Source: Bradyrhizobium monzae (GTDB taxonomy: Bacteria > Pseudomonadota > Alphaproteobacteria > Rhizobiales > Xanthobacteraceae). From it: a stretch of DNA of 50,400 nucleotides. The stretch covers positions 1-50,400 of the forward strand of contig NZ_JAIRDQ010000020.1 of NCBI RefSeq assembly GCF_021458635.1. Reading direction: 5' to 3'. A program made the position numbers and the translations under genes. Positions 7,575 through 16,229 of the stretch are shown here, one piece after another; positions within the stretch are counted from its first letter, which is position 1; every line of letters begins with the position of its first letter. Below the pieces are notes generated by a model, which saw nothing but the letters and a program-made list of their open reading frames with translations, made no database searches and was not told where the DNA came from.

Positions 7575-8528
7575 TCAGAGGTCCAACACCAGCTTGGGCC
7601 CGGCGCAATCGCCTACGCAGACGATGAGTTCGCTTTGGCGCTCGGCTGGCGAAAGCACGCGATCCCTGTGGATGGGAGGCCCTTCAATCCATCGGGTCCG
7701 GCAGGCACCGCAGATGCCGCCTCCGCACGAGACCGGCACATCGATGCCCAACGCCTCGAGCGTTCCGAGCAAGCCGACCTCAGGCACAACCGTTGCCACT
7801 TTCTTGCTGACTCGCAGAACGAGCTCATAGGGTGGCACGTCACTCTGGGCGACCCGTTTCGGCGGCATGAACATTTCGACGTGCTTGCGCTCGTCTGGCC
7901 AGCCCTCTACGGCATCCTCGAAATCCCTGAGCATAGGCTCCGGCCCGCAGCAGGCCGCAAAGGCACCGCCGGCGAACTCCTCAACTAGCTCGGTAATCAC
8001 TGGCTTCGGCTGCACGGCCGTGTCGTACAGCCGAACGCGACCGGCCTCGATCGCGGGAGCGATCATGTCGGAGAGGACGGGCTGCCCCCGACTTGTCCAA
8101 TGCAGTCTATAGTTGGTGCGTCTGTGTCGCTCGAGGTGCCGGATCGCAGAGATGAATGGCGTCACGCCGATCCCACCCGCCACGAATACGTTCATTTCGT
8201 TCGGATCAAGCGCGATGCCGCCACGCGGCAGAGAGACGCCGATACGGTCTCCCACCCGCACCCGATCATGCAGGAAATTCGAGCCGCCGCGGCCGTCGCG
8301 CTCCCGCTTCACAGAGATGACGTAGCTGGTGTCGTCTTCGGGCTCGTTGCAAAGCGAATAGGTACGGACCAGACCAGGTTGCAGGTGCACATCAAGATGC
8401 GCGCCGGGCTTGAAAGGCGGCAGCTCCCAACCGTCCTGATCCACCAGCGTGAAACGCTTGGTCTCATTGCCGAGATCCTCGACCCGCGAAACGACGGTCG
8501 AGACGGTCCTGATGGGCTTCGTCATCAC
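7575..8528 (-). CDS. Flavin/2Fe-2S oxidoreductase, phthalate-dioxygenase-reductase type
   Basis: A 317-residue electron-transfer protein of the VanB/PDR class. The order is a flavin-binding domain (RTYSLCNEPED near 55-65), an NAD-binding domain (GGIGVTPF near 118-125; CCGPEPML near 193) and a C-terminal plant-type 2Fe-2S ferredoxin domain with Cys268, Cys273, Cys276 and a fourth ligand at Cys304 or Cys308. It passes electrons from NAD(P)H to a partner protein. No Rieske oxygenase is nearby. Its start overlaps the MOSC gene stop by ATGA, which suggests MOSC is the partner. Substrate unknown. Confidence 0.85.
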   Translation of the reverse strand: MMTKPIRTVSTVVSRVEDLGNETKRFTLVDQDGWELPPFKPGAHLDVHLQPGLVRTYSLCNEPEDDTSYVISVKRERDGRGGSNFLHDRVRVGDRIGVSLPRGGIALDPNEMNVFVAGGIGVTPFISAIRHLERHRRTNYRLHWTSRGQPVLSDMIAPAIEAGRVRLYDTAVQPKPVITELVEEFAGGAFAACCGPEPMLRDFEDAVEGWPDERKHVEMFMPPKRVAQSDVPPYELVLRVSKKVATVVPEVGLLGTLEALGIDVPVSCGGGICGACRTRWIEGPPIHRDRVLSPAERQSELIVCVGDCAGPKLVLDL

Positions 8529-9034
8529 AAGGGCCTAGCGACGTCACCCACGCGCAGGGTACCACCTACGACGATCTTGCAGTTCAATCCTGAGCGGTTG
8601 ATCAGCGGATCGAACACGGCCTTGCCGAGAATCTCCTCGATGTGACGGCAGGGCGTGGACAGGCGCGTCGCCTCCACGATCGCCTCCCCAAGCCTGAAGC
8701 GGCGGCCGACGAGATGGTTCAGCGGCACGCCTTCGACCGTCACGTTGCGCCGATGCTCTTCCGGCAGCAGTTCGATGCCGTGGTCGCGCCGCAGAGCTTC
8801 GAGGGTCTCCATCTCGAACAGGGTGATTTGCCGCCCCTCCTCCGGCTTGTGCGAGTAGAAGCCGGTCTCGTGCCCGATCAGGTAACGGTCGCCTTCGATG
8901 CCACGGTTGGCAATCAGTTGGAGTTCGGAGAACCCGCGCATGGGAAGAAACGCACGTGGCGTCTTGTGAAGAAAGCGCACGACGCCCTGCCATGAGGTCG
9001 CGATCTGGGGTTTCTCGGATACGACGCCGTCCAT
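8525..9034 (-). CDS. MOSC domain protein (YiiM-like)
   Basis: About 169 residues with a MOSC fold: RGIEGDRYLIG, the RRNVTVEGVPLNHLVGRRF segment and RLSTPCRHIEEI, whose cysteine is the likely molybdenum ligand. MOSC proteins such as YiiM and YcbX are molybdoenzymes that reduce N-hydroxylated compounds when supplied with electrons by a reductase. The ATG at 9034 has a weak GAAAG site; a TTG at 9055 is an alternative. It overlaps the reductase start by four bases and follows the ThDP enzyme by 25 bases, so all three appear to be in one transcript. Confidence 0.8.
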   Translation of the reverse strand: MDGVVSEKPQIATSWQGVVRFLHKTPRAFLPMRGFSELQLIANRGIEGDRYLIGHETGFYSHKPEEGRQITLFEMETLEALRRDHGIELLPEEHRRNVTVEGVPLNHLVGRRFRLGEAIVEATRLSTPCRHIEEILGKAVFDPLINRSGLNCKIVVGGTLRVGDVARPL

Positions 9035-9059
9035 TTGATTACTTTCGATATTCAACCGG

Positions 9060-10721
9060 TTAGGTTATCCGCGCTGTGCACGAGGCTGCTGCAATCGACT
9101 TGTCGGGCGATTGGTGCACGTCGGACCGCACCTCGATCACGACCGGCCCAATCATCGACATTGCCTCCGCCACGATTGCCGGGGCGTCTTTCGCGTCGGA
9201 AATGCAGTATCCTGCGGCGCCATAGGCGCGGGCCAAGGCGGCAAAATCAGGATTTGACAAATCTGTGCCGTACGGCCGGTTCGGAAACGCCCTCTCCTGA
9301 TGCGAACGAATAGTACCATACGAGTTGTTGTTGGAAATCACGATCTTCAGATCGGCCCGTCTTGCAACCGCCGTAGCCAGTTCGTTCCCTGTCATCAGGA
9401 AGCCACCGTCTCCGCAAAATGCAATCACCTGTCGATCCGGAAACCGCAGACTTGCTGCGAGCCCGGACGGAACGCCGCTTCCCATCGCACCGCATGCCGA
9501 ACCGAGCAACCGCGCGGAAGGCTGGAAGCTGAAGATCCGGTGGACCCATCCGGCGAAGTTGCCGGAGTCCGTCGTGACCACCCCATCCGGCCGAAAGTGC
9601 GAGGCAATGGCCGTAACGGCATGGCCAAAAACGTCAGTCGAGGGAACGCCCGATCGAGGCCAGCCATGCGTCGCAGTCCGTGCAGCGGCAATCTCCTGGC
9701 ACCACTCGGGCCTCTCCCTCGGCGCTCCCGTTAGGGCAAGCATTCCGCGCACGAAGGCGTGCGCCCCAGACACGATCGCAAGGTCGGTTTGAAAGCGTGT
9801 CCCGATTGAAACGGGGTCCGGATAGACCTGCACAAGCGGCTGACGCGGCGGAGATTGTCGAGGAAACGCAAATCCGAGCGAAGAAAGATCGCTAAGGCGA
9901 CTTCCGATCGCAACAATGAGATCGGCGCGCTCGAAGAGCTTCACGTGCGCAGGAGCGGTAAAGAAGCCGAGCTGGCCCGCCCAGAGAGAATGATTGTTGG
10001 GAAACTCGTCCTGCATCTTGGCGGCGACGACGACCGGAACATTCCACTTTTCGCTCAAGGCGACCAGATCTTTCCGGAACGCAGTTGTCCGACACTCCCC
10101 GCCGACTAGCAGAATAGGCCGCTCTGAAGCGGCGAGCATGACGCCGGCCTTCTCGATTGCATCCGCGCCGGCCTCTGGCTGCACCGTTCCGTGGGTTCTA
10201 GCAACAAGTCCATCCGCCATATCGGCCAGAAGGTCCTCCGGCAGTTCGACAGCAACCGGACCGGGCGTGCCGGACTGCGCAATTGCAAATGCGCGGGCCA
10301 TCATCTCTGGGACCAAAGCCGCGACGTTCAATCGAACCGCCCACTTCAGGACGCCATCGAAGGAGCGACTACAGTCGATCTCCTGCACCGCTTCGCGATC
10401 GAGGTTTGGACGGTCGACCTGTCCAACCAGCATCACGAGCGGAATCGCCTCCTGCGCCGCCACATGCAGACCGAGCGCCGCGTTGAAGGCACCTGGTCCG
10501 CGACTGGCCATCACGACGCCGGCACGCCCGGTCAGCTTGGCATCAGCGACCGCCGCGAGGCTCGCGCTGCCCTCGTGGCGGCACGTCACCAGATCGATTT
10601 CGTCTCTGTCATGCAACGCGTCCAGCAGCGGCAGAAAGCTCTCGCCGGGAACGCCGAAGGCACGATCGACACCGTGGGCAATGAGGCTGTCCGCGATCAA
10701 CTCGGCAATACGATAGGTCAT
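9060..10721 (-). CDS. Thiamine-diphosphate-dependent enzyme, acetolactate-synthase-like
   Basis: A 553-residue three-domain ThDP enzyme. The activating glutamate is Glu50 in CRHEGSA. The central domain carries PILLVGGEC, and the PP domain carries the cofactor motif beginning GDGGFL at 437 and ending in NNN at 464-466. The family cleaves or carboligates 2-oxo acids. Nothing fixes the substrate, and the usual acetolactate synthase small subunit is absent, so a catabolic 2-oxo acid decarboxylase or ligase is more likely than amino-acid biosynthesis. The start overlaps the CoA-transferase beta gene by four bases, suggesting translational coupling. Confidence 0.8.
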   Translation of the reverse strand: MTYRIAELIADSLIAHGVDRAFGVPGESFLPLLDALHDRDEIDLVTCRHEGSASLAAVADAKLTGRAGVVMASRGPGAFNAALGLHVAAQEAIPLVMLVGQVDRPNLDREAVQEIDCSRSFDGVLKWAVRLNVAALVPEMMARAFAIAQSGTPGPVAVELPEDLLADMADGLVARTHGTVQPEAGADAIEKAGVMLAASERPILLVGGECRTTAFRKDLVALSEKWNVPVVVAAKMQDEFPNNHSLWAGQLGFFTAPAHVKLFERADLIVAIGSRLSDLSSLGFAFPRQSPPRQPLVQVYPDPVSIGTRFQTDLAIVSGAHAFVRGMLALTGAPRERPEWCQEIAAARTATHGWPRSGVPSTDVFGHAVTAIASHFRPDGVVTTDSGNFAGWVHRIFSFQPSARLLGSACGAMGSGVPSGLAASLRFPDRQVIAFCGDGGFLMTGNELATAVARRADLKIVISNNNSYGTIRSHQERAFPNRPYGTDLSNPDFAALARAYGAAGYCISDAKDAPAIVAEAMSMIGPVVIEVRSDVHQSPDKSIAAASCTARIT

Positions 10722-11401
10722 GGAACGACGGTCCCGTCCTGCTTAATGGTGCGGACCTTGCCAGGTGTAAGCAGCGGCGCCTCGGTAAGATTCTGCAAGC
10801 CCGCGACCGTCGTACCCTCGAGCAATGCGTCCATCGCCAGGCCATTTTCCGTCACGTTGAGAATAGCGAGATTCGTGAAAATGCGCGTGACCACCTTCCG
10901 TGCGGTGAGCGAGTATCCGCAGCGCTCGACGATCCGCGGACGTCCGTCCTTGGTCGTGTGGTCCATCATCACCCAGATTGATTTCGCGCCGACCGCCAAG
11001 TCAATCGCGCCGCCGATACCTGGTGGAGATCCGTTGTCGCCGGTCGTCCAGTTCGCCAGATCGCCATCCCTGGAAACCTGGAAAGCTCCGAGTACGGCGA
11101 CGTCGAGATGGCCACCTCGCATCATCGCAAAGGACAGGCTGGAATCGAAATATGATCCGCCTCGCTTGAGCGAGATCGGCATCTTTCCGGCGTTGATCAG
11201 GTCCCAGTCCTCTTTACCCTCCGGAGGTTTAGGCCCCACGTTGAGAACGCCGTTTTCGCTATGAAGCATTACGCCGGAACTAGACGGTAGATAGTCCGCG
11301 ACATGCGTGGGCGCGCCGATGCCGAGGTTGACGAACCCCTCGTCTGGAAGATGCAGCGCCACCATGCGGGCGAGCGCGTCTCGCGAAAGCGGCCTCATCA
11401 A
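10718..11401 (-). CDS. CoA-transferase beta subunit
   Basis: A 227-residue subunit of a family I 3-oxoacid-type CoA-transferase. The motif HSENGVLNVGP near residues 47-57 contains the glutamate that forms the covalent CoA thioester, and IGGAIDLAVGAKS with a WVMMDHTTKDG stretch follows as in ScoB/PcaJ. The complex moves CoA from an acyl-CoA donor to a carboxylate. It overlaps the alpha-subunit gene by four bases at one end and the ThDP gene by four at the other. In this setting it probably activates the imported acid; the substrate is not readable from sequence. Confidence 0.85.
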   Translation of the reverse strand: MMRPLSRDALARMVALHLPDEGFVNLGIGAPTHVADYLPSSSGVMLHSENGVLNVGPKPPEGKEDWDLINAGKMPISLKRGGSYFDSSLSFAMMRGGHLDVAVLGAFQVSRDGDLANWTTGDNGSPPGIGGAIDLAVGAKSIWVMMDHTTKDGRPRIVERCGYSLTARKVVTRIFTNLAILNVTENGLAMDALLEGTTVAGLQNLTEAPLLTPGKVRTIKQDGTVVP

Positions 11402-12057
11402 CGGCTCCTTGTGAACACGCGGTCAACGAAAATGCAGGGTGTCACGATAGTTTCCGGATCGAGCTCCCCAACGTCCACAATCCGGTCCACCTCCACCGCC
11501 ACGGTATCGCCGGCGGTGGCCATGACGGCGCAGTGGTTGCGCGCGCTCTTGTTGTAGGTGATGTTGCCGAGACTGTCGGCTAGATGGCCCTTGATGAAGG
11601 TGAAGTCCGCTCGCAGCGGCAACTCGAGAATGAACTCCCGGCCCTGCGCGGTGATTTTTTCCTTACCATCCGCGAACACCGTTCCGACGCCGACCGGCGA
11701 GAGAAAGCCTCCGAGGCCGGCGCCTCCGGCCCGGATACGCTCGACCAGCGTGCCTTGCGGAACGAGCTCGAGTTCGACCGTGCCCGCCCGATATTGTTCC
11801 GCGAATTGTTGCGCGTTTCGCGGATACGAGCAGATGATCTTGCGCACAATTCCAGCGCCGAACCAGAGCGAAAGGTCGTCATCGGACGAGCCGGCATTGT
11901 TGGAAATCACAACGAGTTCACGCACGCCTGCGTCAAGCACCGCCGTGATCACTCCTTTCGGCAGGCCAGCGCCTCCGAAACCGCCAACCATCACAGTGTG
12001 ACCGTCTTTGATGTCTTTAGCGGCCGCCTCGGCGTCCCTAACCACTACGTTGCGCAT
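11398..12057 (-). CDS. CoA-transferase alpha subunit
   Basis: A 219-residue partner of the downstream beta subunit, ScoA/PcaI-like. The glycine-rich GGFGGAGLPKG loop near residues 24-34, NNAGSSDDDLSLW and the PQGTLVERIRAGGAGLGGF segment are classic for the alpha subunit. It forms the CoA-binding half of the transferase. It ends in an ATGA overlap with the beta gene and starts 31 bases after the acyl-CoA dehydrogenase. Candidate substrates given the acuI neighbour are acrylate, propionate or 3-oxo acids, which is inference only. Confidence 0.85.
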   Translation of the reverse strand: MRNVVVRDAEAAAKDIKDGHTVMVGGFGGAGLPKGVITAVLDAGVRELVVISNNAGSSDDDLSLWFGAGIVRKIICSYPRNAQQFAEQYRAGTVELELVPQGTLVERIRAGGAGLGGFLSPVGVGTVFADGKEKITAQGREFILELPLRADFTFIKGHLADSLGNITYNKSARNHCAVMATAGDTVAVEVDRIVDVGELDPETIVTPCIFVDRVFTRSR

Positions 12058-12088
12058 GTGTCTTGTCCGTCAAAGGCTCGATTTCGAT

Positions 12089-13264
12089 TCAGTCTCGGTA
12101 ATCCGACGGTAGCCCACGCCCGATGCGATCCAGCAACATCTCGTTCGTGCCATCAGCGTAAGCCGCCATCCGGACCTCGGCGAGATGCATATTCAGACGG
12201 TGCGCCGCACTCGCGCCGGTCGCGCCGATGATCCGCACGCACTGATCGATCCCCCAGATGGCGGCATCGACGGCAAACTTCTTGGCCTGCGCCGCGAGAC
12301 CCACAGGGTTTCCGCCGATCTGGACCTGCTCGGCGGCGCGAAAGACCAGCGCGTTCGCGGCCTCTAGCCGGACGGAGACCTCTGCGAGCTCCCATCGCAG
12401 ACCCTGATGCGCGACGAGCGGCTTTCCGAACGCGTGGCGGTCTTCGCAATAGGCTACGGCCTCGCAGAGCGCCGCATGAAGCGTCGCAACGCACATGGCG
12501 GCCACATGTACGCGGGCGGCATTGACAGAGGCCATCGACGCCTTCAGTGCAGTACCGGGAGACGCGATCAAGCCCCATTCCGGCACGAAGTGATCGGCGA
12601 AGGCTATCTCGGCCAAGCGAAAGGACCGGGCGCCCGGAACGACGATCTCTTGTCGGCGGACGGTTGCGGCCTCACCCAGTGGCACATAGAAGCTCGCGAT
12701 GTCGCCACCTCCGCCCCCAGCGTCTTGCACGCGCGCGAGCACGATGAGGCCGCCAACCATCATGCCGTTGGTGAGCCAGGCCTTGGTCCCGTTCAGCGAC
12801 CAGCCGCCGGCGATAGGCGTCGCAGTTGTAGTCAGCGCGGCAACATCGCTTCCGCCGCCGGGCTCGCTCATGGCGGTGGTCAGAAGGAGTTCGCCTCGCA
12901 GTGCAGGCGTCAGGAGTTGCTCGATCTGCGCCGGCGTACCGGTCTGCGACAGGCGCGTCACGCCGCCCTGGTGATGGTTTAAGCAGAAGGCAGTCGCAAA
13001 GCTATGGCGCGCCATTTCCTGGGCGACACGGATCTTGCACAGATAGGACGCTCCGAAGCCGCCATGAGCCGGCTTCGCCTGTAGACCCAGCCAGCCGGTT
13101 GCCGCCCATGCAGCGATCCACTTTGCGGGAAACGCCTCGCCGGCGACGTGCGACGCCAGAACGGATTCTGCGAACACACCCGTACAAAATTCGCGTGTCG
13201 CCTCGACGTGCCTTCGCTCTTCCTCGGAGAGAAGCTCGTCGTACTGATGATAAAAGTCCAGCAT
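12089..13264 (-). CDS. Acyl-CoA dehydrogenase
   Basis: A 391-residue FAD enzyme with the three-domain acyl-CoA dehydrogenase layout: TAMSEPGGGSDVAALTT as the FAD/substrate motif near 134-150, DRHAFGKPL near 275, and a C-terminal helix with ADGTNEMLLDRIGR. It would introduce an alpha,beta double bond into an acyl-CoA and pass electrons to ETF. In this C-terminal motif many family members have Glu-Gly-Thr as catalytic base; here the position is Asp, which may change specificity. It lies between the Bug-type binding protein and the CoA-transferase, consistent with acting on the CoA ester they generate. Confidence 0.85.
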   Translation of the reverse strand: MLDFYHQYDELLSEEERRHVEATREFCTGVFAESVLASHVAGEAFPAKWIAAWAATGWLGLQAKPAHGGFGASYLCKIRVAQEMARHSFATAFCLNHHQGGVTRLSQTGTPAQIEQLLTPALRGELLLTTAMSEPGGGSDVAALTTTATPIAGGWSLNGTKAWLTNGMMVGGLIVLARVQDAGGGGGDIASFYVPLGEAATVRRQEIVVPGARSFRLAEIAFADHFVPEWGLIASPGTALKASMASVNAARVHVAAMCVATLHAALCEAVAYCEDRHAFGKPLVAHQGLRWELAEVSVRLEAANALVFRAAEQVQIGGNPVGLAAQAKKFAVDAAIWGIDQCVRIIGATGASAAHRLNMHLAEVRMAAYADGTNEMLLDRIGRGLPSDYRD

Positions 13265-13288
13265 CGGCGTTCCGATCAGGCTCTGCGA

Positions 13289-14278
13289 CTAGCGCGCAAG
13301 GGACCCGCCCATCTCCTTGGCCCACTCATTCCAGAACGCGACCTCTTGTCCGATGTCGGTCGTAACGCTCTCCGCTGTCGAGCCATGAATCGGAAGAGCG
13401 CCAAGCGTCTCGAGCTGCGCCAGAAATTCCTTGTCGTCGGCGCCCTTGTCGAGTGCAGCGCCAATCTTCTCGACGACGTCCGGAGGCAACTTCGCCGGCC
13501 CGGCGATACCAAACCAAGGTGAAACGTCGAGCGGCTTGCCACCACCCTGCTCAACAGTCGGAAGCTCAGGGAAAGCCGGCGAGCGCTCGCTTGAAGCGAC
13601 CGCAATCGCCTTGAGCGTCCCCGCCTTGATGTGCTGCGCGACCGTCGATTCGGTGAAGAAGCCGACCTGAACGACGTTCGCAATCGTATCGACGACCGGC
13701 TGGCCACCGCCAGAGTAATTGATGAACGTCATTTTGGTGCCGTTGGCCTTGTCGAACAGCGTGCCAGCGATGTGCGACGTCGCACCGAAGGTCCCACCGA
13801 AGTTCACTTCGCCGGGATGCGCTTTCAAATACGCAATGAGCTCCGAAATGGACGATACGGGCAAACCTGGATTGACCACGACAAGATTGCGCTGCTTTGC
13901 GATCTTGCGGATGTAAGTGAAGCTCTTCGCCTGGTCATACGGAACAGACGGATTGAGCGCGAGCGCCCGGGTGTTCGACGATTCGACCGAGACCAGAAGC
14001 GCATACCCGTCGGGTTTCGCCTTAGCGACGTTGTTTGCACCGATGAGGCCAGCAGCGCCACCGTTGTTTTCGATCACGACGGGCTGCCCCAGCTCCTTCG
14101 ATAGTTTTTGTCCGATCACGCGACCGATAATGTCGGTGGGACCACCAGGCGGAAAGCCGACAACGAGCTTGATGGGCTTCGATGGATAGACGTCGGCCGC
14201 GATCGACGGGGCAGAGGCCAAACCGAAGCACAGCGAGACAGCAGCAAGCAGCAAAGCTCTTCCGAAGAATCGGATCAT
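13289..14278 (-). CDS. TctC/Bug-type periplasmic substrate-binding protein
   Basis: A 329-residue exported protein with a Sec signal peptide (cleavage near residue 27, SIAAD). The Bug-family core YPSKPIKLVVGFPPGGPTD is followed by GGAAGLIGANNVAKAKPDGY. These proteins capture carboxylates for tripartite tricarboxylate transporters. The matching membrane subunits tctB and tctA lie on the opposite strand 2 kb to the right, across the TetR regulator, so the transporter is split between two divergent units. AGAGGA precedes the ATG. As the first gene of the leftward unit it is probably controlled by the shared intergenic region. Confidence 0.9.
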   Translation of the reverse strand: MIRFFGRALLLAAVSLCFGLASAPSIAADVYPSKPIKLVVGFPPGGPTDIIGRVIGQKLSKELGQPVVIENNGGAAGLIGANNVAKAKPDGYALLVSVESSNTRALALNPSVPYDQAKSFTYIRKIAKQRNLVVVNPGLPVSSISELIAYLKAHPGEVNFGGTFGATSHIAGTLFDKANGTKMTFINYSGGGQPVVDTIANVVQVGFFTESTVAQHIKAGTLKAIAVASSERSPAFPELPTVEQGGGKPLDVSPWFGIAGPAKLPPDVVEKIGAALDKGADDKEFLAQLETLGALPIHGSTAESVTTDIGQEVAFWNEWAKEMGGSLAR

Positions 14279-14542
14279 GGGGGCGTCCTCTCAAAGGATG
14301 GTTTCACCATCGAAGCTAGGACACATTGTGTCAAGTACGAAACCTTAATGGCGTCCATGCACCGCACCTCCGCAGCAAACAGCAGACGCACAATCACGCA
14401 GCAACTTGTGCCACTTCGATCAATAAGCTGCACAGAATACGGGTTTTGCTGCGTCGCAAAGACGATTTATGCGATTGCGACGGCTTTTCTGTTGCCTGAA
14501 AGAGCTTGGCGTGTTTCTAGACGATCGGTCTAATGGTGACAC
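14279..14542. promoter_or_regulatory. Divergent control region with a TetR-type palindrome
   Basis: This 264-base gap separates the leftward binding-protein unit from acuR. At 14518-14532, ending ten bases before the acuR ATG, is TAGAC-N5-GTCTA, the kind of palindrome that TetR-family regulators bind. Its position would let acuR repress itself. No second strong copy was seen near the binding-protein start, so control of the leftward unit is less certain. Confidence 0.6.
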
Positions 14543-15214
14543 ATGACGCAGAATAAGAACAAACCCCGGATAGTTACGGAGGCTGAACGGCGCGACCTCG
14601 GCTTTGCTGCAACGCGCAAAGTCCTCATTCGCTGTGGCATGGAGGTGCTGACGGAACAGGGGTTTGCGGCGACCGGCCTTGACGCTTTGTTGCGCCGCGC
14701 GACGGTGCCGAAGGGCTCGTTTTATCATTACTTCGGCAGCAAGGCGGACTTCGTTCGGGAAGTCATGAAGGCCTATGATGCGTTCTTCTGCCGAAAGCTC
14801 GATCGGGCTCTGAACAACGAAAGCCTCGCACCTTCCGAACGGATGTGCGCCTTCGTTGAGGATGCCAAGTCGGGCATGGCCAAGTACCAGTACACGCGCG
14901 GCTGCCTTGTCGGAAATCTCAGCCAGGATGTCGAGGCGCTCCCTGAGGACTACCGCGTCGCACTCGACAACATTGTGCAGGGCTGGCAGCGCAAGGTGGC
15001 ACGCTGCCTCGAGCTTGCGCGCGAAGCCGGCGAGATCGAAGCGTCCGCGGACTGCGAGGCGCTGGCCGAGTTCTTCTGGATCGGCTGGGAGGGTGCGGTG
15101 ATGCGGGCTCGCCTCGTCAGGAATAGCACGCCGCTCGACACCTTCATTGCGGGATTCATGGCTGGGCTACCGCGCCCGCGATCATCGAAATCCGGCCGAA
15201 AGCAGACGTCGTAG
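14543..15214 (+). CDS. acuR: TetR-family regulator, AcuR-like
   Basis: A 223-residue TetR protein. The N-terminal helix-turn-helix ends in VPKGSFYHYFGSKADF, and the ligand domain has RGCLVGNLSQDVEALPEDYR and FWIGWEGAVMRAR, which I recognise from AcuR. In Rhodobacter AcuR is a repressor relieved by acrylate and is encoded next to acuI, exactly as here. The palindrome at 14518-14532 is the likely autoregulatory operator. Its stop lies 14 bases before the acuI start, so the pair is co-transcribed. The inducer here is inferred to be acrylate or a related small acid. Confidence 0.8.
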   Translation: MTQNKNKPRIVTEAERRDLGFAATRKVLIRCGMEVLTEQGFAATGLDALLRRATVPKGSFYHYFGSKADFVREVMKAYDAFFCRKLDRALNNESLAPSERMCAFVEDAKSGMAKYQYTRGCLVGNLSQDVEALPEDYRVALDNIVQGWQRKVARCLELAREAGEIEASADCEALAEFFWIGWEGAVMRARLVRNSTPLDTFIAGFMAGLPRPRSSKSGRKQTS

Positions 15215-15228
15215 ACAGGAGTTTGGTG

Positions 15229-16212
15229 ATGTTGAAAGCCGTACTGATCGAAAAGGACGAACAGGGTTATCGGGCGAAGGTGACCGAACTGCCTGAAAGC
15301 CGACTTCCCGAGGGCGACGTGCTGGTCGATGTCGAATACAGCACGTTGAACTACAAGGATGGCCTCGCGATTACGGGCAAGGGACCGATCGTACGATCAT
15401 TCCCTATGGTGCCGGGAATTGATTTCGCTGGCGTGGTCAAGTCGAGCTCCGATCCGGCATTCGCCGCAGGCGACCGCGTGGTTTTGAACGGCTGGGGCGT
15501 CGGCGAGCAACATTGGGGCGGTCTGGCGCAACAAGCCAGGGTCAAGGGCGACTGGCTTATCAAACTACCGGCCGCAATGCCTTCGCGCCTCGCGATGATC
15601 ATAGGGACCGCCGGTTACACAGCGATGCTCTGCGTCATGGCGCTCGATAAGCATGGCATCCGTCCTGGCCCGGGCGACGTGCTGGTGACCGGCGCCGGCG
15701 GAGGGGTCGGCAGCATCGCGATCATGCTGCTCAGCAAGCTTGGCTTCCGTGTCGTCGCCTCGACCGGACGGCCCGAGGAGCGATCCTATCTGGAGAGTCT
15801 CGGAACCGCAGAAATCATCGACCGGGCCTCGCTTTCCGAGCCCGGCAAGCCCCTCCAGAAAGAGCGATGGATCGCCGCCGTCGATTCGGTCGGAAGCCAT
15901 ACCCTGGCTAACATCTGCGCCAGCACCAGGGCCGATGGCGCGGTGGCGGCTTGCGGTATGGCGCAAGGCCTCGATCTGCCGGCCAGTGTCGCGCCGTTCA
16001 TCCTTCGCGGGGTCACGCTGTTCGGGATTAACAGCGTGACGCGGCCCAAGGCCGAGCGCGTTGAGGCCTGGGATCGGCTCGCCTCACTCCTATCGGCATC
16101 GGATCTCGAAAAGACCGCTGTCGAGATCGGATTGAGCGAGGTCGTGCCTGCCGCCGCTCGCCTCATGAGTGGCCAAGTGCGCGGTCGCACGGTCGTTGAC
16201 GTGAACAGGTGA
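15229..16212 (+). CDS. acuI: Acrylyl-CoA reductase AcuI (YhdH family)
   Basis: A 327-residue zinc-independent MDR enzyme. The N-terminus has STLNYKDGLAITG and PGIDFAGVV; the Rossmann motif is GAGGGVGSIAIMLL near residue 154, followed by VVASTGRPEE for NADPH. AcuI reduces toxic acryloyl-CoA to propionyl-CoA. The ATG at 15229 has AGGAG seven bases upstream; in-frame TTG and GTG codons at 15223/15226 are less suitable. It follows acuR and is followed by tctB within 20 bases. This is the best clue that the surrounding pathway passes through an acryloyl-CoA-like intermediate. Confidence 0.9.
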   Translation: MLKAVLIEKDEQGYRAKVTELPESRLPEGDVLVDVEYSTLNYKDGLAITGKGPIVRSFPMVPGIDFAGVVKSSSDPAFAAGDRVVLNGWGVGEQHWGGLAQQARVKGDWLIKLPAAMPSRLAMIIGTAGYTAMLCVMALDKHGIRPGPGDVLVTGAGGGVGSIAIMLLSKLGFRVVASTGRPEERSYLESLGTAEIIDRASLSEPGKPLQKERWIAAVDSVGSHTLANICASTRADGAVAACGMAQGLDLPASVAPFILRGVTLFGINSVTRPKAERVEAWDRLASLLSASDLEKTAVEIGLSEVVPAAARLMSGQVRGRTVVDVNR

Positions 16213-16229
16213 ACGCCAAGGGGGCCCCG

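Noticed and set aside
9060..10721. Calling the ThDP enzyme acetolactate synthase, sulfoacetaldehyde acetyltransferase or oxalyl-CoA decarboxylase
   Set aside because: The generic ThDP motifs do not discriminate. There is no IlvH partner, no phosphotransacetylase and no formyl-CoA transferase beside it.
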